A DNA stretch of 54,573 bases from JAJYVT01 sp035534455 (lineage in GTDB: Bacteria > Actinomycetota > Acidimicrobiia > Acidimicrobiales > RAAP-2), in assembly GCA_035534455.1 (NCBI GenBank), contig DATLRV010000039.1, forward strand, positions 1-54,573, read 5' to 3'. Below the pieces are notes generated by a model. That model saw only the letters and a program-made list of their open reading frames with translations. It was not told the DNA's origin and searched no databases. The translations under genes were made by a program, and so were the position numbers. This document shows, in pieces, positions 15,386 through 24,462 of the stretch (positions are counted from its first letter, which is position 1; each line of letters opens with the position of its first letter).

Positions 15386-16806
15386 GCGGCGGTGCCGCCG
15401 ATGGTCACCCCGGTGATGCGGAGGGTCGCCTGGCCGCACCCGACGGGCACGCTCTGGCCGTCCTTCCCGCACGTGCCCGGGGTCATGGAGAAGTCGTCGG
15501 CCACTGCGTCGATGCGCTGCAGCACGTCGGGGCCGTTCCCGATCAGGTTGGCGTCGCGGAGGGGCTCGGTGATCCGCCCGTCCTCGATGAGGTAGGCCTC
15601 GGTCGTCCCGAAGACGAAGTCGCCGGTCGTCGTGTTGACCTGGCCGCCGCCGAGCTTCGCCACGTAGACGCCGCGCGGCGTCTGGGCGACGATCTCGCCG
15701 GCGTCGTCGGCGCCGCCGAGGAGGAACGTGTTGGTCATCCGCACCATCGGCAGGTGCTGGTAGCTCTGGCGGCGCCCGTTCCCCGAGGACTGGCGGCCTT
15801 CCTTTCTGGCACGCAGCCAGTCCCACATGTAGTCGGTGAGCACGCCGTGGTCGATCAGCACGTTGCGCGCGGCGGGCTTGCCCTCGTCGTCGACGGCGTA
15901 GTTCCCCCACTCGCCCGCAACGGTGCCGTCGTCGACCAGGGTCACGAGAGGGCTCGCGACCTGCTCGCCGACGCGGCCGACGTAGACCGAGGAGTCCTTC
16001 ACGATGTGGTCCGCCTCGAGGCCGTGGCCGCACGCCTCGTGGAAGAGGATCCCCCCCGAACCCCCTGCGAGGACCACCGGGACCTCGCCGGACGGCGCGG
16101 GGCGGGCGGAGAGCTTCCCGAGTGCCCGGCGTGCCGCGGTGCGGGCGACCTCGTCGACGTCGACCTGGTCGAACAGCTCGAACCCCATGGTGCGCGCGAC
16201 GCTCTCGTAGCCCGTCTGCATGCCGGTGTCGCCCGAGGCGATGCACACCACGCTGAAGCGCGTGCGCACCTGGTCGTCCTCGGCGAGCACGCCGTCGGTG
16301 CTGGCGACGAGGACACGGCGCCGGGAGTCGCCGTAGCCGACCTGGACCTGGGTGATCTCACCGCCCGCCGAGCGCGCGACGTCGTCGGCGCGGGCGAGCA
16401 GCTCGAGCTTCCTGGCCCTTGCGACGGTGGACGGCAGGACCGCCGCACGCGGGGGACGCGCGAGGCGCGTCCCGAGGGCGACCGTCCGCACGCCCCCACC
16501 GCCCTCTCGGGCGACCGCGGCGGCAGCCTCGGCAGCCTGCAGCAGCCCCGCCTCGCTCAGGTCGGCGGTGTGGGCGAACCCCGTCGTCTCGCCCACGACC
16601 ACGCGGATCCCCGCACCGCGTTCGCGGCCGGAGGACAGCTCCTCCACCTTGCGGTCGTCGAGCGAGGCGCCGGAGAGCTGGCGGTCCTCGGCGAAGACCT
16701 CCGCCATGTCGCCCCCCCGGCGCACCGCCGCGGCGAGCACGCGCTCCAAGACGGCGGACTCGACGAGTGGCGCGTCGGCAACAGGCTTCCAAGGAGCGTC
16801 GGGCAC
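15382..16806 (-). CDS. tldD: TldD-family metalloprotease, catalytic subunit
   Basis: A 474-residue TldD. The catalytic signature GGILFHEACGHGLEADHI (HExxxH) is intact, followed by LVTLVDDGTV-GEWG, YAVDDEGKPA-RNVLIDHG and SYQHLPMVRMTNTFLLGG. In other bacteria TldD/TldE matures peptides such as microcin B17 and trims modified RiPP precursors or misfolded peptides. The start chosen is GTG 16806, which leaves 13 nt to the divergent thioesterase start. Longer frames upstream lie inside that gene and are not believed. Confidence 0.93.
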   Translation of the reverse strand: MPDAPWKPVADAPLVESAVLERVLAAAVRRGGDMAEVFAEDRQLSGASLDDRKVEELSSGRERGAGIRVVVGETTGFAHTADLSEAGLLQAAEAAAAVAREGGGGVRTVALGTRLARPPRAAVLPSTVARARKLELLARADDVARSAGGEITQVQVGYGDSRRRVLVASTDGVLAEDDQVRTRFSVVCIASGDTGMQTGYESVARTMGFELFDQVDVDEVARTAARRALGKLSARPAPSGEVPVVLAGGSGGILFHEACGHGLEADHIVKDSSVYVGRVGEQVASPLVTLVDDGTVAGEWGNYAVDDEGKPAARNVLIDHGVLTDYMWDWLRARKEGRQSSGNGRRQSYQHLPMVRMTNTFLLGGADDAGEIVAQTPRGVYVAKLGGGQVNTTTGDFVFGTTEAYLIEDGRITEPLRDANLIGNGPDVLQRIDAVADDFSMTPGTCGKDGQSVPVGCGQATLRITGVTIGGTAA

Positions 16807-16819
16807 GGGCGGTATCGTA

Positions 16820-17275
16820 ATGGTGATGCCTCCACCCGCACCGCAGGCGCCCGCGCCCCCCGGCTCGGTGCACGCGGGCCTGAGCGCGTCGGTGGCGCTC
16901 ACCGTGACGGCCGCCGACACGGCAATGAGCCTCGGGTCGGGCGACGTCCCGGTGCTCGCCACGCCGAGGCTCGTCGCGCTGTGCGAGGAGGCCAGCTTTC
17001 GGGCGCTCGACGGCCTGCTCGGTCCCGGTCGCACGAGCGTCGCCTCGCGCGTCCAGTTCGACCACCTCGTGCCCGTGCCCGTCGGGTCGGTGGTGAAGGC
17101 GGAGGCAACGCTCGAGAAGGTGGAGGGACGTCGGCTCGTCTTCACCGTCTCGGTCGCACTCGCCGCCCACGACCGCGCCGCGCTCGTTGCGGCCGGACGG
17201 CTCACGCGGGTGGTCGTGCAGCGCTCCGCGTTCCTGGCCAAGGCGGGCTGCACCGAAGTTGCCCCGACCCCCTGA
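16820..17275 (+). CDS. Thioesterase, fluoroacetyl-CoA-thioesterase-like hot-dog fold
   Basis: A 151-residue single-domain hot-dog protein. The core VLATPRLVALCEEASFRALDG followed by TSVASRVQFDHLVPVPVGS resembles FlK-type acyl-CoA thioesterases, in which Thr, Glu and His form the active site; each is present (T in TPRLV, E in CEEAS, H in FDHL). It probably hydrolyses a short acyl-CoA or an inhibitory metabolite. ATG 16820 or 16826 can be used. No ribosome binding site is clear and only 13 nt separate it from tldD, so the message may be leaderless, with its promoter inside the tldD start. Confidence 0.78.
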   Translation: MVMPPPAPQAPAPPGSVHAGLSASVALTVTAADTAMSLGSGDVPVLATPRLVALCEEASFRALDGLLGPGRTSVASRVQFDHLVPVPVGSVVKAEATLEKVEGRRLVFTVSVALAAHDRAALVAAGRLTRVVVQRSAFLAKAGCTEVAPTP

Positions 17276-17429
17276 CCCCGGCGTCGGCGCAGGTCCCTGG
17301 GCCCGCCTGCGGGACTGGGAACAGGAGCTCCGCTCCGAGCTCGGGGGACGGTTGAACGAGTCGGCGTCCCGGGAACAGGTAGCGTGGGCCCCGCGGCCGA
17401 CGCCCTCGGAGCGGTCGCCCAGCCTCCTG

Positions 17430-19430
17430 ATGACGATCCTCCCCCGCATCGAGACTCCCGCCGACCTTCGCTCCCTCACTGCAGAGGAGCTCGCGGCCCT
17501 CGCCGAGGAGATCCGCGCGTTCATCGTCGAGTCGGTCACGACGACGGGCGGCCACCTGGGCTCGAACCTCGGTGTGGTCGAGCTCACCCTGGCGCTGCAC
17601 CGGGTGTTCGAGTCCCCGCGCGACGCGGTCCTGTGGGACACGGGCCACCAGGCCTACATCCACAAGCTCGTGACCGGACGGCGCTACGGGTTCCGCTCGC
17701 TCCGCCAGAAAGGCGGACTGTCGGGCTACCCGAACCGCACGGAGTCCGACCACGACTGGATCGAGAACAGCCACGCGTCGACCGTGCTCTCGTACGCGCA
17801 CGGTCTCGCCAGCGCGTGGGCGCTCGAGGGCGAACTCGCCGGCGCCGGCGGCGACCGGCGCGTCGTCGCGGTGGTGGGCGACGGTGCGCTCACCGGGGGC
17901 ATGGCCTACGAAGCGCTCAACAATCTCGGCCACTCTGGACGCAGGGTGCTGATCGTGCTGAACGACAACGGCCGCTCCTACGCCCCGACCGTGTCGCTCC
18001 TCTCGCGCGGCGTCACCTCGCTCCGCCTGAACCCCACCTACGTCCAGACGCGCGAGCGCTTGCGCACGATCCTCCGCGACATCCCCGGCGTCGGCGATCT
18101 CGCCTACAGCGGGGTGCACGGGCTCACCACCGCCCTCAGGGAAGTGGTGTCGCCGCACACCTTCTTCGAGGCGCTGGGCGTGCGCTACGCCGGCCCCATC
18201 GACGGCCACGACGTGGCGCAGACCGAGCAGGCGCTCCAGCACGCCACCGAGTGGGACGGGCCAATCGTCGTCCACGTCCTCACGCAGAAGGGCCGCGGCT
18301 ACGCGCCCGCCGAGGAAGACGAGGTGCAGTGCCTCCACGACGTGAAGGCGACCGCGCGCGCCGCGACCGTTTCCCCGCCATCGGCGGCACGCCAGTCCGT
18401 CGCCGGCGCCCGCCCGGGTGGCAGGGTGGAGCCCGTCGCTCCGGCGCCCTTGGCGACTGCGCCCGCGGCCACCTACACCGACGCGTTCACGCGCGCGCTC
18501 ATCCGCGTCGCGGAGCGCCGGCCAGAGGTGGTGGCGCTGACCGCCGCCATGCCCGGCCCGACGGGCCTGCTCGCGTTCCAGGCACGCTTCCCGGACCGGT
18601 TCTTCGACGTGGGCATCGCCGAGCAGCACGAGGTCACGGCCGCCGCCGGCATGGTGATGGGCGGGCTCCGCCCCGTGGTCGCGGTGTACTCGACGTTCCT
18701 CTCGCGCGCCTTCGACCAGATGAACCTGGACGTCGGACTGCACCGCCTGCCGGTCCTGTTCGCCCTCGACCGCGCGGGGATCACGGGCGACAACGGCCCC
18801 AGCCATCACGGCATCTTCGACCTCGTGCTCTCCCTCGCCGTCCCCGGGATGACGGTGCTCGCGCCATCGAGCGCCGAGGACCTCGAGGCCCTGTTCGAGG
18901 TAGCGATGGACCTCCCGGGCCCCGCGGCCATCCGGTTCCCGACCACGCCGCCGCGGCACGCGGCGCCGGGGCACGGCCTCGACGCGCGGCTCTTGCGGCA
19001 GGGCGACGGCTCGGTCTGCCTTCTCGGCGTGGGCAAGCTCGTCGGCGCCTGCGAGGCCGCGGCGGAGGAGCTGGCCGGCACAGGGATCGACGCCACGGTC
19101 TGGGACGTGCGCGCGGTGAGCCCCGCCGACCCCGTCATGGTCGCCGACGCCATGCGCCACCGGCTCGTCCTCACGGCCGAGGACGGGCTGCGGACCGGCG
19201 GCGCCGGGACCTTCCTCCAGGACGCGATCGCGCGCTCGGCCGACGAGGCGCAGAGGGTGGCGCCGCCCGTCGCGACGCTCGGCATCCCGCGCGCCTACCT
19301 CCCGCACGACAAGGTGGACGCGATCCTCGCGGACCTCGGGCTCGACGGACCGGGCGTTGCGGCGAGCGCGCGACACGCGAGCCGCGCCGAGGACCGGACG
19401 CTGTTCGCGCCCTGGCCGCCGCGCCACTGA
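17430..19430 (+). CDS. dxs: 1-deoxy-D-xylulose-5-phosphate synthase
   Basis: A 666-residue DXS, the thiamine-diphosphate enzyme that condenses pyruvate and glyceraldehyde 3-phosphate as the first step of the MEP isoprenoid pathway. N-terminal domain: GGHLGSNLGVVELTLALH, DTGHQAYIHK and the ThDP motif GDGALTGGMAYEALNN. Pyrimidine domain: DVGIAEQHEVTAAAGM and DRAGITGDNGPSHHGIFDL. The C-terminal transketolase domain is complete. The linker around residues 310-345 is an Ala/Pro-rich insertion. Start ATG 17430 (MTILPRIETPADLR) matches the usual DXS opening; upstream in-frame sequence is low-complexity. No other MEP gene is adjacent. Confidence 0.95.
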   Translation: MTILPRIETPADLRSLTAEELAALAEEIRAFIVESVTTTGGHLGSNLGVVELTLALHRVFESPRDAVLWDTGHQAYIHKLVTGRRYGFRSLRQKGGLSGYPNRTESDHDWIENSHASTVLSYAHGLASAWALEGELAGAGGDRRVVAVVGDGALTGGMAYEALNNLGHSGRRVLIVLNDNGRSYAPTVSLLSRGVTSLRLNPTYVQTRERLRTILRDIPGVGDLAYSGVHGLTTALREVVSPHTFFEALGVRYAGPIDGHDVAQTEQALQHATEWDGPIVVHVLTQKGRGYAPAEEDEVQCLHDVKATARAATVSPPSAARQSVAGARPGGRVEPVAPAPLATAPAATYTDAFTRALIRVAERRPEVVALTAAMPGPTGLLAFQARFPDRFFDVGIAEQHEVTAAAGMVMGGLRPVVAVYSTFLSRAFDQMNLDVGLHRLPVLFALDRAGITGDNGPSHHGIFDLVLSLAVPGMTVLAPSSAEDLEALFEVAMDLPGPAAIRFPTTPPRHAAPGHGLDARLLRQGDGSVCLLGVGKLVGACEAAAEELAGTGIDATVWDVRAVSPADPVMVADAMRHRLVLTAEDGLRTGGAGTFLQDAIARSADEAQRVAPPVATLGIPRAYLPHDKVDAILADLGLDGPGVAASARHASRAEDRTLFAPWPPRH

Positions 19431-19451
19431 CCGGGACGGCTCGGCGTCCGC

Positions 19452-20195
19452 TCAGGCCTTGTTCGCCCCGTACGCGCGCACGAAGTCGTTGACCGAGTAG
19501 TACGCGTCGATCGACTCGCCGGCGTCGCCCCAGAATCCCTCCAGGACGTCGTAGCGCATCGACCCCTCCCTGACGTAGTGGTTGTTCACGTCGGTGATCT
19601 CGAGTTCGCCGCGGCCGGAGGGCTCGAGGGTCTTGATGACGTCGAAGACGCCGGCGTCGTAGCAGTAGATGCCCGTGACCCCGAAGGAAGACGGAGGATC
19701 GTCCGGCTTCTCGACGATGCGGACCACTCTGCCGTCCGGGTCCAGCTCGGGGACGCCGAGATGGCGGAGGTGCTCGGGTTCGTCCACCGGGGTGAGCAGG
19801 ATCCGCGCGCCGTCGGGCTTCTCCGCAAAGCCGTCGACCATCGGGCGGATCGACCGCTCGACGACGTTGTCGGCAAGCATCACGAGCACCGGGTCGCCGT
19901 CACAGAAGCGCTCCGCCAATCCGAGCGCCTCAGCGATCCCCCCGGGCCGCTCCTGGTAGCCGTAGCTCAGGCGGTCGATGCCGAACTCGTGGCCGTTGCC
20001 GAGCAGTCGCAGGAACTCGCCGGCGTGGGTGCCGCCCGTCACGAGCATCAGGTCGTGGATCCCCGCGTTCACGACGGCCTCGATGGCCCACTGCACCATG
20101 GGCCGGTCGTAGATGGGCAGGAGGTGCTTGTTCGTGATCCTGGTGAGCGGGTGGAGCCGCGACCCGGTCCCGCCGGCGAGAAGGACGCCCTTCAC
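19452..20195 (-). CDS. Sugar-phosphate nucleotidyltransferase (RmlA-like, short form)
   Basis: A 247-residue nucleotidyltransferase. The pyrophosphorylase motif GVLLAGGTGSRLHPLT-ITNKHLLPIYDRPM opens the protein; LVTGGTHAGEF, PVLVMLADNV (Asp for metal) and EKPDDPPSSFGVTGIYCYD follow. It belongs to the glucose-1-phosphate thymidylyltransferase family but is about 45 residues shorter than RmlA, lacking the C-terminal dimer extension, like the short archaeal and actinobacterial forms. It makes an NDP-sugar for glycan or antibiotic-like sugar synthesis. The start is GTG 20195. No other sugar genes are adjacent. Confidence 0.85.
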   Translation of the reverse strand: MKGVLLAGGTGSRLHPLTRITNKHLLPIYDRPMVQWAIEAVVNAGIHDLMLVTGGTHAGEFLRLLGNGHEFGIDRLSYGYQERPGGIAEALGLAERFCDGDPVLVMLADNVVERSIRPMVDGFAEKPDGARILLTPVDEPEHLRHLGVPELDPDGRVVRIVEKPDDPPSSFGVTGIYCYDAGVFDVIKTLEPSGRGELEITDVNNHYVREGSMRYDVLEGFWGDAGESIDAYYSVNDFVRAYGANKA

Positions 20196-20254
20196 GGGGC
20201 ACCACCCTACGCGGCGCCGCGGGCTGGCCACGCCGCCCCGCTACGGTCGTGGTC

Positions 20255-22435
20255 ATGGGGGTGGAGGACGTCGGCGCAGCCCTCGAGAGGGTGACGACCG
20301 CCCTGCCCAACGGCGGGGAGGACCGGCCGGGCCAGCTGGAGATGGCCCGCGCGGTGGCGCGCGCCATCTCCTCGGGCCGCCACCTCGTCGTCCGGGCCGG
20401 GACGGGCACGGGGAAGTCGCTCGCGTACCTCGTGCCGGCCGTGCTGTCCGGCGAGCGCGTCGTCGTCGCCACGGCCACCAAGGCGCTCCAGGACCAGCTC
20501 GCCCAGAAGGACCTGCCGGCGCTCTCGGGCGCGCTCGACCAGCCCGTGTCGTTCGCCGTGTTGAAGGGACGGGCGAACTACCTCTGCCTCGAACGTGCGG
20601 CGGAGGTCACCGGGCGCGGCCTGCAGCAGGACCTCGGCACGGCGGGAGGAGCGCACTGGGCGGACTCCGACGCACCGGACGACAACGCCCGGCAGGGCGA
20701 CGTCGCCGACACGGGGAGACTCGTCGAGGACCTCCGCAAGCTGCTGGTGTGGTCGGGCGAGACCGAGAGCGGGGACCGCGCCGACCTCGGCTTCGAGCCC
20801 CACGAGCGCGCCTGGGCGACGGTGAGCGTCGGTCCTCGCGAGTGCCCCGGCGCCCATCGCTGTCCCGAAGGCGCACGGTGCTTCGCCGAACGGGCGCGCC
20901 AACGCGCGGCGGACGCCGACGTCGTCATCGTGAACACCCATCTCTACGGCGCGCACCTGGCAAGCGGCGGCACGGTGCTGCCGCCGCACGACGTGGTGGT
21001 CTTCGACGAGGCGCACGAGATGGAGGACGTGATGACCCAGAGCCTGGGCGTGGACCTCGCGCCCGGGCGCCTCCGCGCGCTGCACGCCTCGACGCGCGCG
21101 CTCCTCGACGACGGGTCCGGGCCGTCGGGTCTCGACGAGGCGGCCGACCGGCTCCGCTCGTTGCTCTCGGCGCACGTCGGCCGGCGCGTGCTCTCGACGC
21201 GGGCTCCGGGTCCGCCGCGGGTCCGTCGCCAGCCCGCCGAGCGCGTCCCGGCGGGGCGCGAGCGCGGCGGGAACGAGCGCAGCTTCTTCGGGATCGGCAG
21301 CGAGGCGCCCGCCCCGGGTGCTCCCGCCGTCGTTCCCGCCGGGTCGTTGCCGCACGACGCGGCCGGCGCGACGAGCGGTGCAACCGGTGCAGCCGACGCA
21401 ACCGGTGCCGAGGGCGTGGACGCGGAGCTCCGCGCGGTCCTCGAGCTCACGCGCTCGCGGCTCGAACGGCTGCGCGCGCACCTCGCCGGCGCCGACGCAG
21501 GAGCCGGCGGCTCCGGGGAGGCCGCCCGGCGCACCAGGGCGCTCACCGCCGCGGCGAACCTGGAAGACGACGTCCAGCGGCTGCTCGCCCCCGGTGACGA
21601 CGACGTGGTGTGGATCGACGGGACGCCGCGCGGGCCGGTGCTTCGCCTCTCACCCGTCGACGTGGGTCCGGCGCTCGCGGCGACGCTGTGGGGGTCGGTG
21701 AGCGCGGTGCTCACGAGCGCCACCGTGCCCCCGCAGCTCGCCGCCCGCGTGCGACTCGACAACTTCGACCTCGACCAGCTCGACGTCGGCAGTCCGTTCG
21801 ACTACCGCGCCCACGCGCTCCTCTACGTCGCACGCCACCTCCCCGACCCGCGGCGCCAGGGCGCCCAGGCGGCGGTGTGGGACGAGCTCGAGGCGCTGAT
21901 CTCCGCCGCGGGGGGTCGCACCCTCGCCCTGTTCACCAGCCGGCGCGCCTCCACCGAGGCCGCCGCCACGCTCGCGGATCGTCTGAGTTTCCGGGTCCTC
22001 GTGCAGGGCGGCCTCCCGAAGGGACGGCTGCTCGAGGAATTCGCGAGCGACGAGACGTCGTGCCTGTTCGCCACGCTCGGCTTCTGGCAGGGCGTCGACG
22101 TGCCGGGCCGGGCGCTCAGCCTCGTGACCCTGGACAAGCTGCCCTTCGGGCGCCCCGACGATCCCCTGCTCGACGCGCGCCGCGAGCGCGCCGGGGACGC
22201 CGCGTTCGCGCTCGTCGACCTGCCCCGTGCCGCGACCCTCCTCGCCCAGGGGGTGGGTCGGCTCATCCGGAACGCGACCGACCGGGGCGTCGCCGCGGTG
22301 CTCGACCCGCGCCTCGCGACCGCCGGGTACCGCAAGGTGCTGCTCGACGCCCTGCCCCCGATGCGCCGGACGGTCGACCGGGAAGAGGTCGCCGCCTTCC
22401 TGCGGCTCGCCCTCGCCGAGCCCGACGAACCGTAG
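20255..22435 (+). CDS. dinG: DinG/XPD-family ATP-dependent DNA helicase
   Basis: A 726-residue superfamily 2 helicase. Walker A AGTGTGKSLAYLVP (about 48-61), TATKALQDQL (motif Ia), DEAH box VVVFDEAHEMED, motif ALFTSRRASTEAAA, then GFWQGVDVPGRALSLVTLDKLPF and QGVGRLIRNATDRG (motif VI). Four cysteines in NYLCLER and ECPGAHRCPEGARC fit the iron-sulphur cluster of XPD/DinG/YoaA helicases. It has a role in unwinding DNA with 5'-3' polarity during repair. A low-complexity Ala/Gly/Thr/Pro-rich stretch (about residues 320-395) interrupts the middle. ATG 20255 is preferred over GTG 20249. Confidence 0.93.
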   Translation: MGVEDVGAALERVTTALPNGGEDRPGQLEMARAVARAISSGRHLVVRAGTGTGKSLAYLVPAVLSGERVVVATATKALQDQLAQKDLPALSGALDQPVSFAVLKGRANYLCLERAAEVTGRGLQQDLGTAGGAHWADSDAPDDNARQGDVADTGRLVEDLRKLLVWSGETESGDRADLGFEPHERAWATVSVGPRECPGAHRCPEGARCFAERARQRAADADVVIVNTHLYGAHLASGGTVLPPHDVVVFDEAHEMEDVMTQSLGVDLAPGRLRALHASTRALLDDGSGPSGLDEAADRLRSLLSAHVGRRVLSTRAPGPPRVRRQPAERVPAGRERGGNERSFFGIGSEAPAPGAPAVVPAGSLPHDAAGATSGATGAADATGAEGVDAELRAVLELTRSRLERLRAHLAGADAGAGGSGEAARRTRALTAAANLEDDVQRLLAPGDDDVVWIDGTPRGPVLRLSPVDVGPALAATLWGSVSAVLTSATVPPQLAARVRLDNFDLDQLDVGSPFDYRAHALLYVARHLPDPRRQGAQAAVWDELEALISAAGGRTLALFTSRRASTEAAATLADRLSFRVLVQGGLPKGRLLEEFASDETSCLFATLGFWQGVDVPGRALSLVTLDKLPFGRPDDPLLDARRERAGDAAFALVDLPRAATLLAQGVGRLIRNATDRGVAAVLDPRLATAGYRKVLLDALPPMRRTVDREEVAAFLRLALAEPDEP

Positions 22436-22513
22436 GGACCTCGGGCGGCCGAGCGCCACAGGTCGTTGCTCCTCGCAACCGACGTCGGGCACGGATGGCA
22501 AGATCCCTCCTGC

Positions 22514-24124
22514 ATGGACGACGCGGCGCGGGCCGAAACCGTCACCCGGGCATTCCGGATCATCCACGACATCCAGGCCGGCGTCCCCGGCGCGACCGAC
22601 GAGCTCGCCGCCCTCGGGACCCTTGCCCGTGACGCGGGCTGGGACGACGTCGTGCGCGCCTACCTGTTCGGGGAGGCCGTGGCGTCGTGGATCCGCGGTG
22701 ACGACGCGGCTGCGGGCCTGGTCAGGGCGCTCGTCGAGCAGTCGGAAGAGGCCGGCGACGCCGCCATGCTGGCGCTCGGCCTCGCGCTGCGCTCCGACCA
22801 GGGATTCTCCGGGGCGGACCTCGGCGCCACCGCCCTCTACGACGGGGACCTGGCGCGGGCGATCGCCCTGCTCGAACCCGAGCGGGGCCGGCCGTGCGAG
22901 CGGATCAGCGCGCACACGGCCTGTGCGATCGCCCTCGGGAACCGCTGGCTGTTCGAGCTCTCGCACGAGCAGTACGCGGCGGCGCTCGCCATCGGTGACG
23001 CCGAGCCGAAGGGGACGCTCGACTTCCTGCTCGCCCCCATCCGGTTCAACCTCGCCGAGGAGCAGGTCAGCTGGGCGAGCAAGCTCTACGAGCTCGGCGA
23101 CGCGGCCGCCGTCGAGGAGCGTTGGGCGGCGTGGAACCAGGCGGTCGCCCAGACCGAGGCGTACTCGATGAGTGAGAGCTGGCGCGTGGAGCTCGACGCC
23201 CTGGGGCTCGTGCTCCGTGCGCTCGCTGGAGGCGACGTGACCGGGCCGGCGACGCACCACCTGTCGGAGCTCGGCGATGACGGCGGTGACGCGCGCGCCG
23301 GCAGCCTCCTGCGGCTCGCCGTCGCCGTCTCGCTCGCGCAGCGCGCCGCGGCGCAGGGGGGAGGGGACGGCGTCGCAGGGGAGGGTGCCCAGGACCGCGA
23401 GGTGGCGGCGGCGATCGACGCCGCCACGACGGCGATCTCCCCCGTCGTCCATCCGTTCATGTACGACCTCGCCCTGTTCCTCGCTGCCGAGGCAGAGGGC
23501 CGTCGGGGGTCCGGCGCCGGCCTGCGCTACGCGCGACGGGTCGCACAGGAGCAGTGGGCGAAGCGGGATGCGGCGCTCATGGCGATGCGATCCCAGATCG
23601 CCTCGGTCCGCGTCGTGTCCGAGCGTGACCACTTGTCGCGCCTCGCCCGCCTCGACGACCTGACGGGGATCGCGAACCGATGGGCGCTCGAGGAGTTCCT
23701 CTCGGACCTCATTTCTCGCCGCGTCGAGCGGTGCGCGCTCGTCCTCTTCGACGTCGACTCGTTCAAGGCCGTCAACGACGTGCACGGCCACCTCGCGGGC
23801 GACCGCCTGCTCGTGCGGATCGCCGAGGTCCTGAGCCGCGGGATCCGCGCCTCGGACCTGGCAGTCCGGCTCGGCGGCGACGAGTTCGCGGTCATCCTGG
23901 CCGGTGCCGGCCCGGCCGCGGCGCGGCGCCGCGCCGAGGCCCTGCTGCGCGCGTTCGGCGACGAGCCCTCGGGCGGCGTCGCCGACGGGCTGCGGATCCG
24001 GGTGAGCGCAGGGGTGGCGATCGGGGCGCCGTCGACGGTCATGGAGATGTGGGCGGCTGCGGACGCCGCCCTCTACGAGGCGAAGGCGGCCGGCGGAGGC
24101 GTCGTCCGCCTCGCCCCCGTCTAG
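22514..24124 (+). CDS. Diguanylate cyclase with an N-terminal helical repeat region
   Basis: A 536-residue cytoplasmic protein. Residues 1-355 are helical and resemble degenerate TPR repeats. A short coiled coil then leads into a GGDEF domain: LDDLTGIANRWALEEFL, LVLFDVDSFKAVNDVHGHLAGD and the active-site loop RLGGDEFAV (GGDEF at 454-458). RASD five residues before it is a proper RxxD inhibitory site, so product feedback is expected. All catalytic features for making c-di-GMP are present. Related MalT/TPR-GGDEF proteins are common in actinobacteria. It follows dinG by 78 nt on the same strand. Confidence 0.9.
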   Translation: MDDAARAETVTRAFRIIHDIQAGVPGATDELAALGTLARDAGWDDVVRAYLFGEAVASWIRGDDAAAGLVRALVEQSEEAGDAAMLALGLALRSDQGFSGADLGATALYDGDLARAIALLEPERGRPCERISAHTACAIALGNRWLFELSHEQYAAALAIGDAEPKGTLDFLLAPIRFNLAEEQVSWASKLYELGDAAAVEERWAAWNQAVAQTEAYSMSESWRVELDALGLVLRALAGGDVTGPATHHLSELGDDGGDARAGSLLRLAVAVSLAQRAAAQGGGDGVAGEGAQDREVAAAIDAATTAISPVVHPFMYDLALFLAAEAEGRRGSGAGLRYARRVAQEQWAKRDAALMAMRSQIASVRVVSERDHLSRLARLDDLTGIANRWALEEFLSDLISRRVERCALVLFDVDSFKAVNDVHGHLAGDRLLVRIAEVLSRGIRASDLAVRLGGDEFAVILAGAGPAAARRRAEALLRAFGDEPSGGVADGLRIRVSAGVAIGAPSTVMEMWAAADAALYEAKAAGGGVVRLAPV

Positions 24125-24205
24125 GTTCTCGAGATGCGCGTCGCCACGGTCCCGCGACGAGCGCCGGCAGGGCGCACGATGCCCACAGGCTCGAGCTCGG
24201 CGGCG

Positions 24206-24427
24206 TCAGGCGGGCGGGAGACGGAGCGGCCCTGGAAGCGCCCCGGTGCCGAGACGCCATCTCGGAGTCGCTACGTCGTGGGGGGAACCGGGGACGTCGT
24301 GGGGGGAACCGGGGACGTCGTGCGGGCGGGTGGCCCCGGTCCGGCGCCGGGGCGTCGCGAGGCGCCGGAGGTCGGAGGTTCGCTGGTCGACGAGCTTGCT
24401 CGCCATGGTCCACGGTTGCCACATCAT
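24206..24427 (-). CDS. Small protein with 7-residue repeats, divergent from the ArsR gene
   Basis: A 73-residue frame (MMWQPWTMASKLVDQRT, then SDLRRLATP). The N-terminal 30 residues look like a real helix. The rest is basic and contains two HDVPGSP repeats and a partial third, encoded by the 21-bp tandem repeat. A good promoter (TTGTGA-N17-TATACT) ends 7 nt before the ATG, implying a leaderless mRNA. It is not recognised as a known family. The shared palindrome suggests control by the divergent ArsR-like protein. The coding call is moderate because the C-terminal part could be arbitrary. Confidence 0.42.
   Translation of the reverse strand: MMWQPWTMASKLVDQRTSDLRRLATPRRRTGATRPHDVPGSPHDVPGSPHDVATPRWRLGTGALPGPLRLPPA
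24273..24314. repeat. 21-bp tandem repeat, two full copies plus a partial
   Basis: Two identical 21-bp units beginning ACGTCGTGGGGGGAACC (24273-24293 and 24294-24314) and 8 nt of a third. The period is a multiple of three, so the minus-strand frame stays open and gains seven residues per unit. Confidence 0.95.
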
Positions 24428-24433
24428 GCAATC

Positions 24434-24462
24434 AGTATAGCCACCTTCACCGACACTCACAA
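24434..24462 (-). promoter_or_regulatory. Promoter of the small divergent gene
   Basis: On the minus strand TTGTGA (24462-24457), 17 bp, TATACT (24439-24434): a near-consensus promoter. The -35 box runs two bases into the palindrome at 24461-24480, and the -10 box lies 6 nt before the ATG at 24427, so translation probably begins at or next to the 5' end. Confidence 0.6.

Noticed and set aside
14024..16806. TldD/TldE as part of a RiPP cluster
   Set aside because: The neighbours are a thioesterase and dxs; no precursor, cyclase or transporter lies nearby, and TldD/E is widespread as a housekeeping protease.
17202..19427. A 741-codon minus-strand frame antisense to dxs
   Set aside because: The dxs frame has complete DXS motifs; the antisense frame is Arg/Gly/Val-rich with no domain.
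24273..24322. Short tandem repeats considered as a CRISPR-like array
   Set aside because: Direct head-to-tail copies without spacers; no cas genes.
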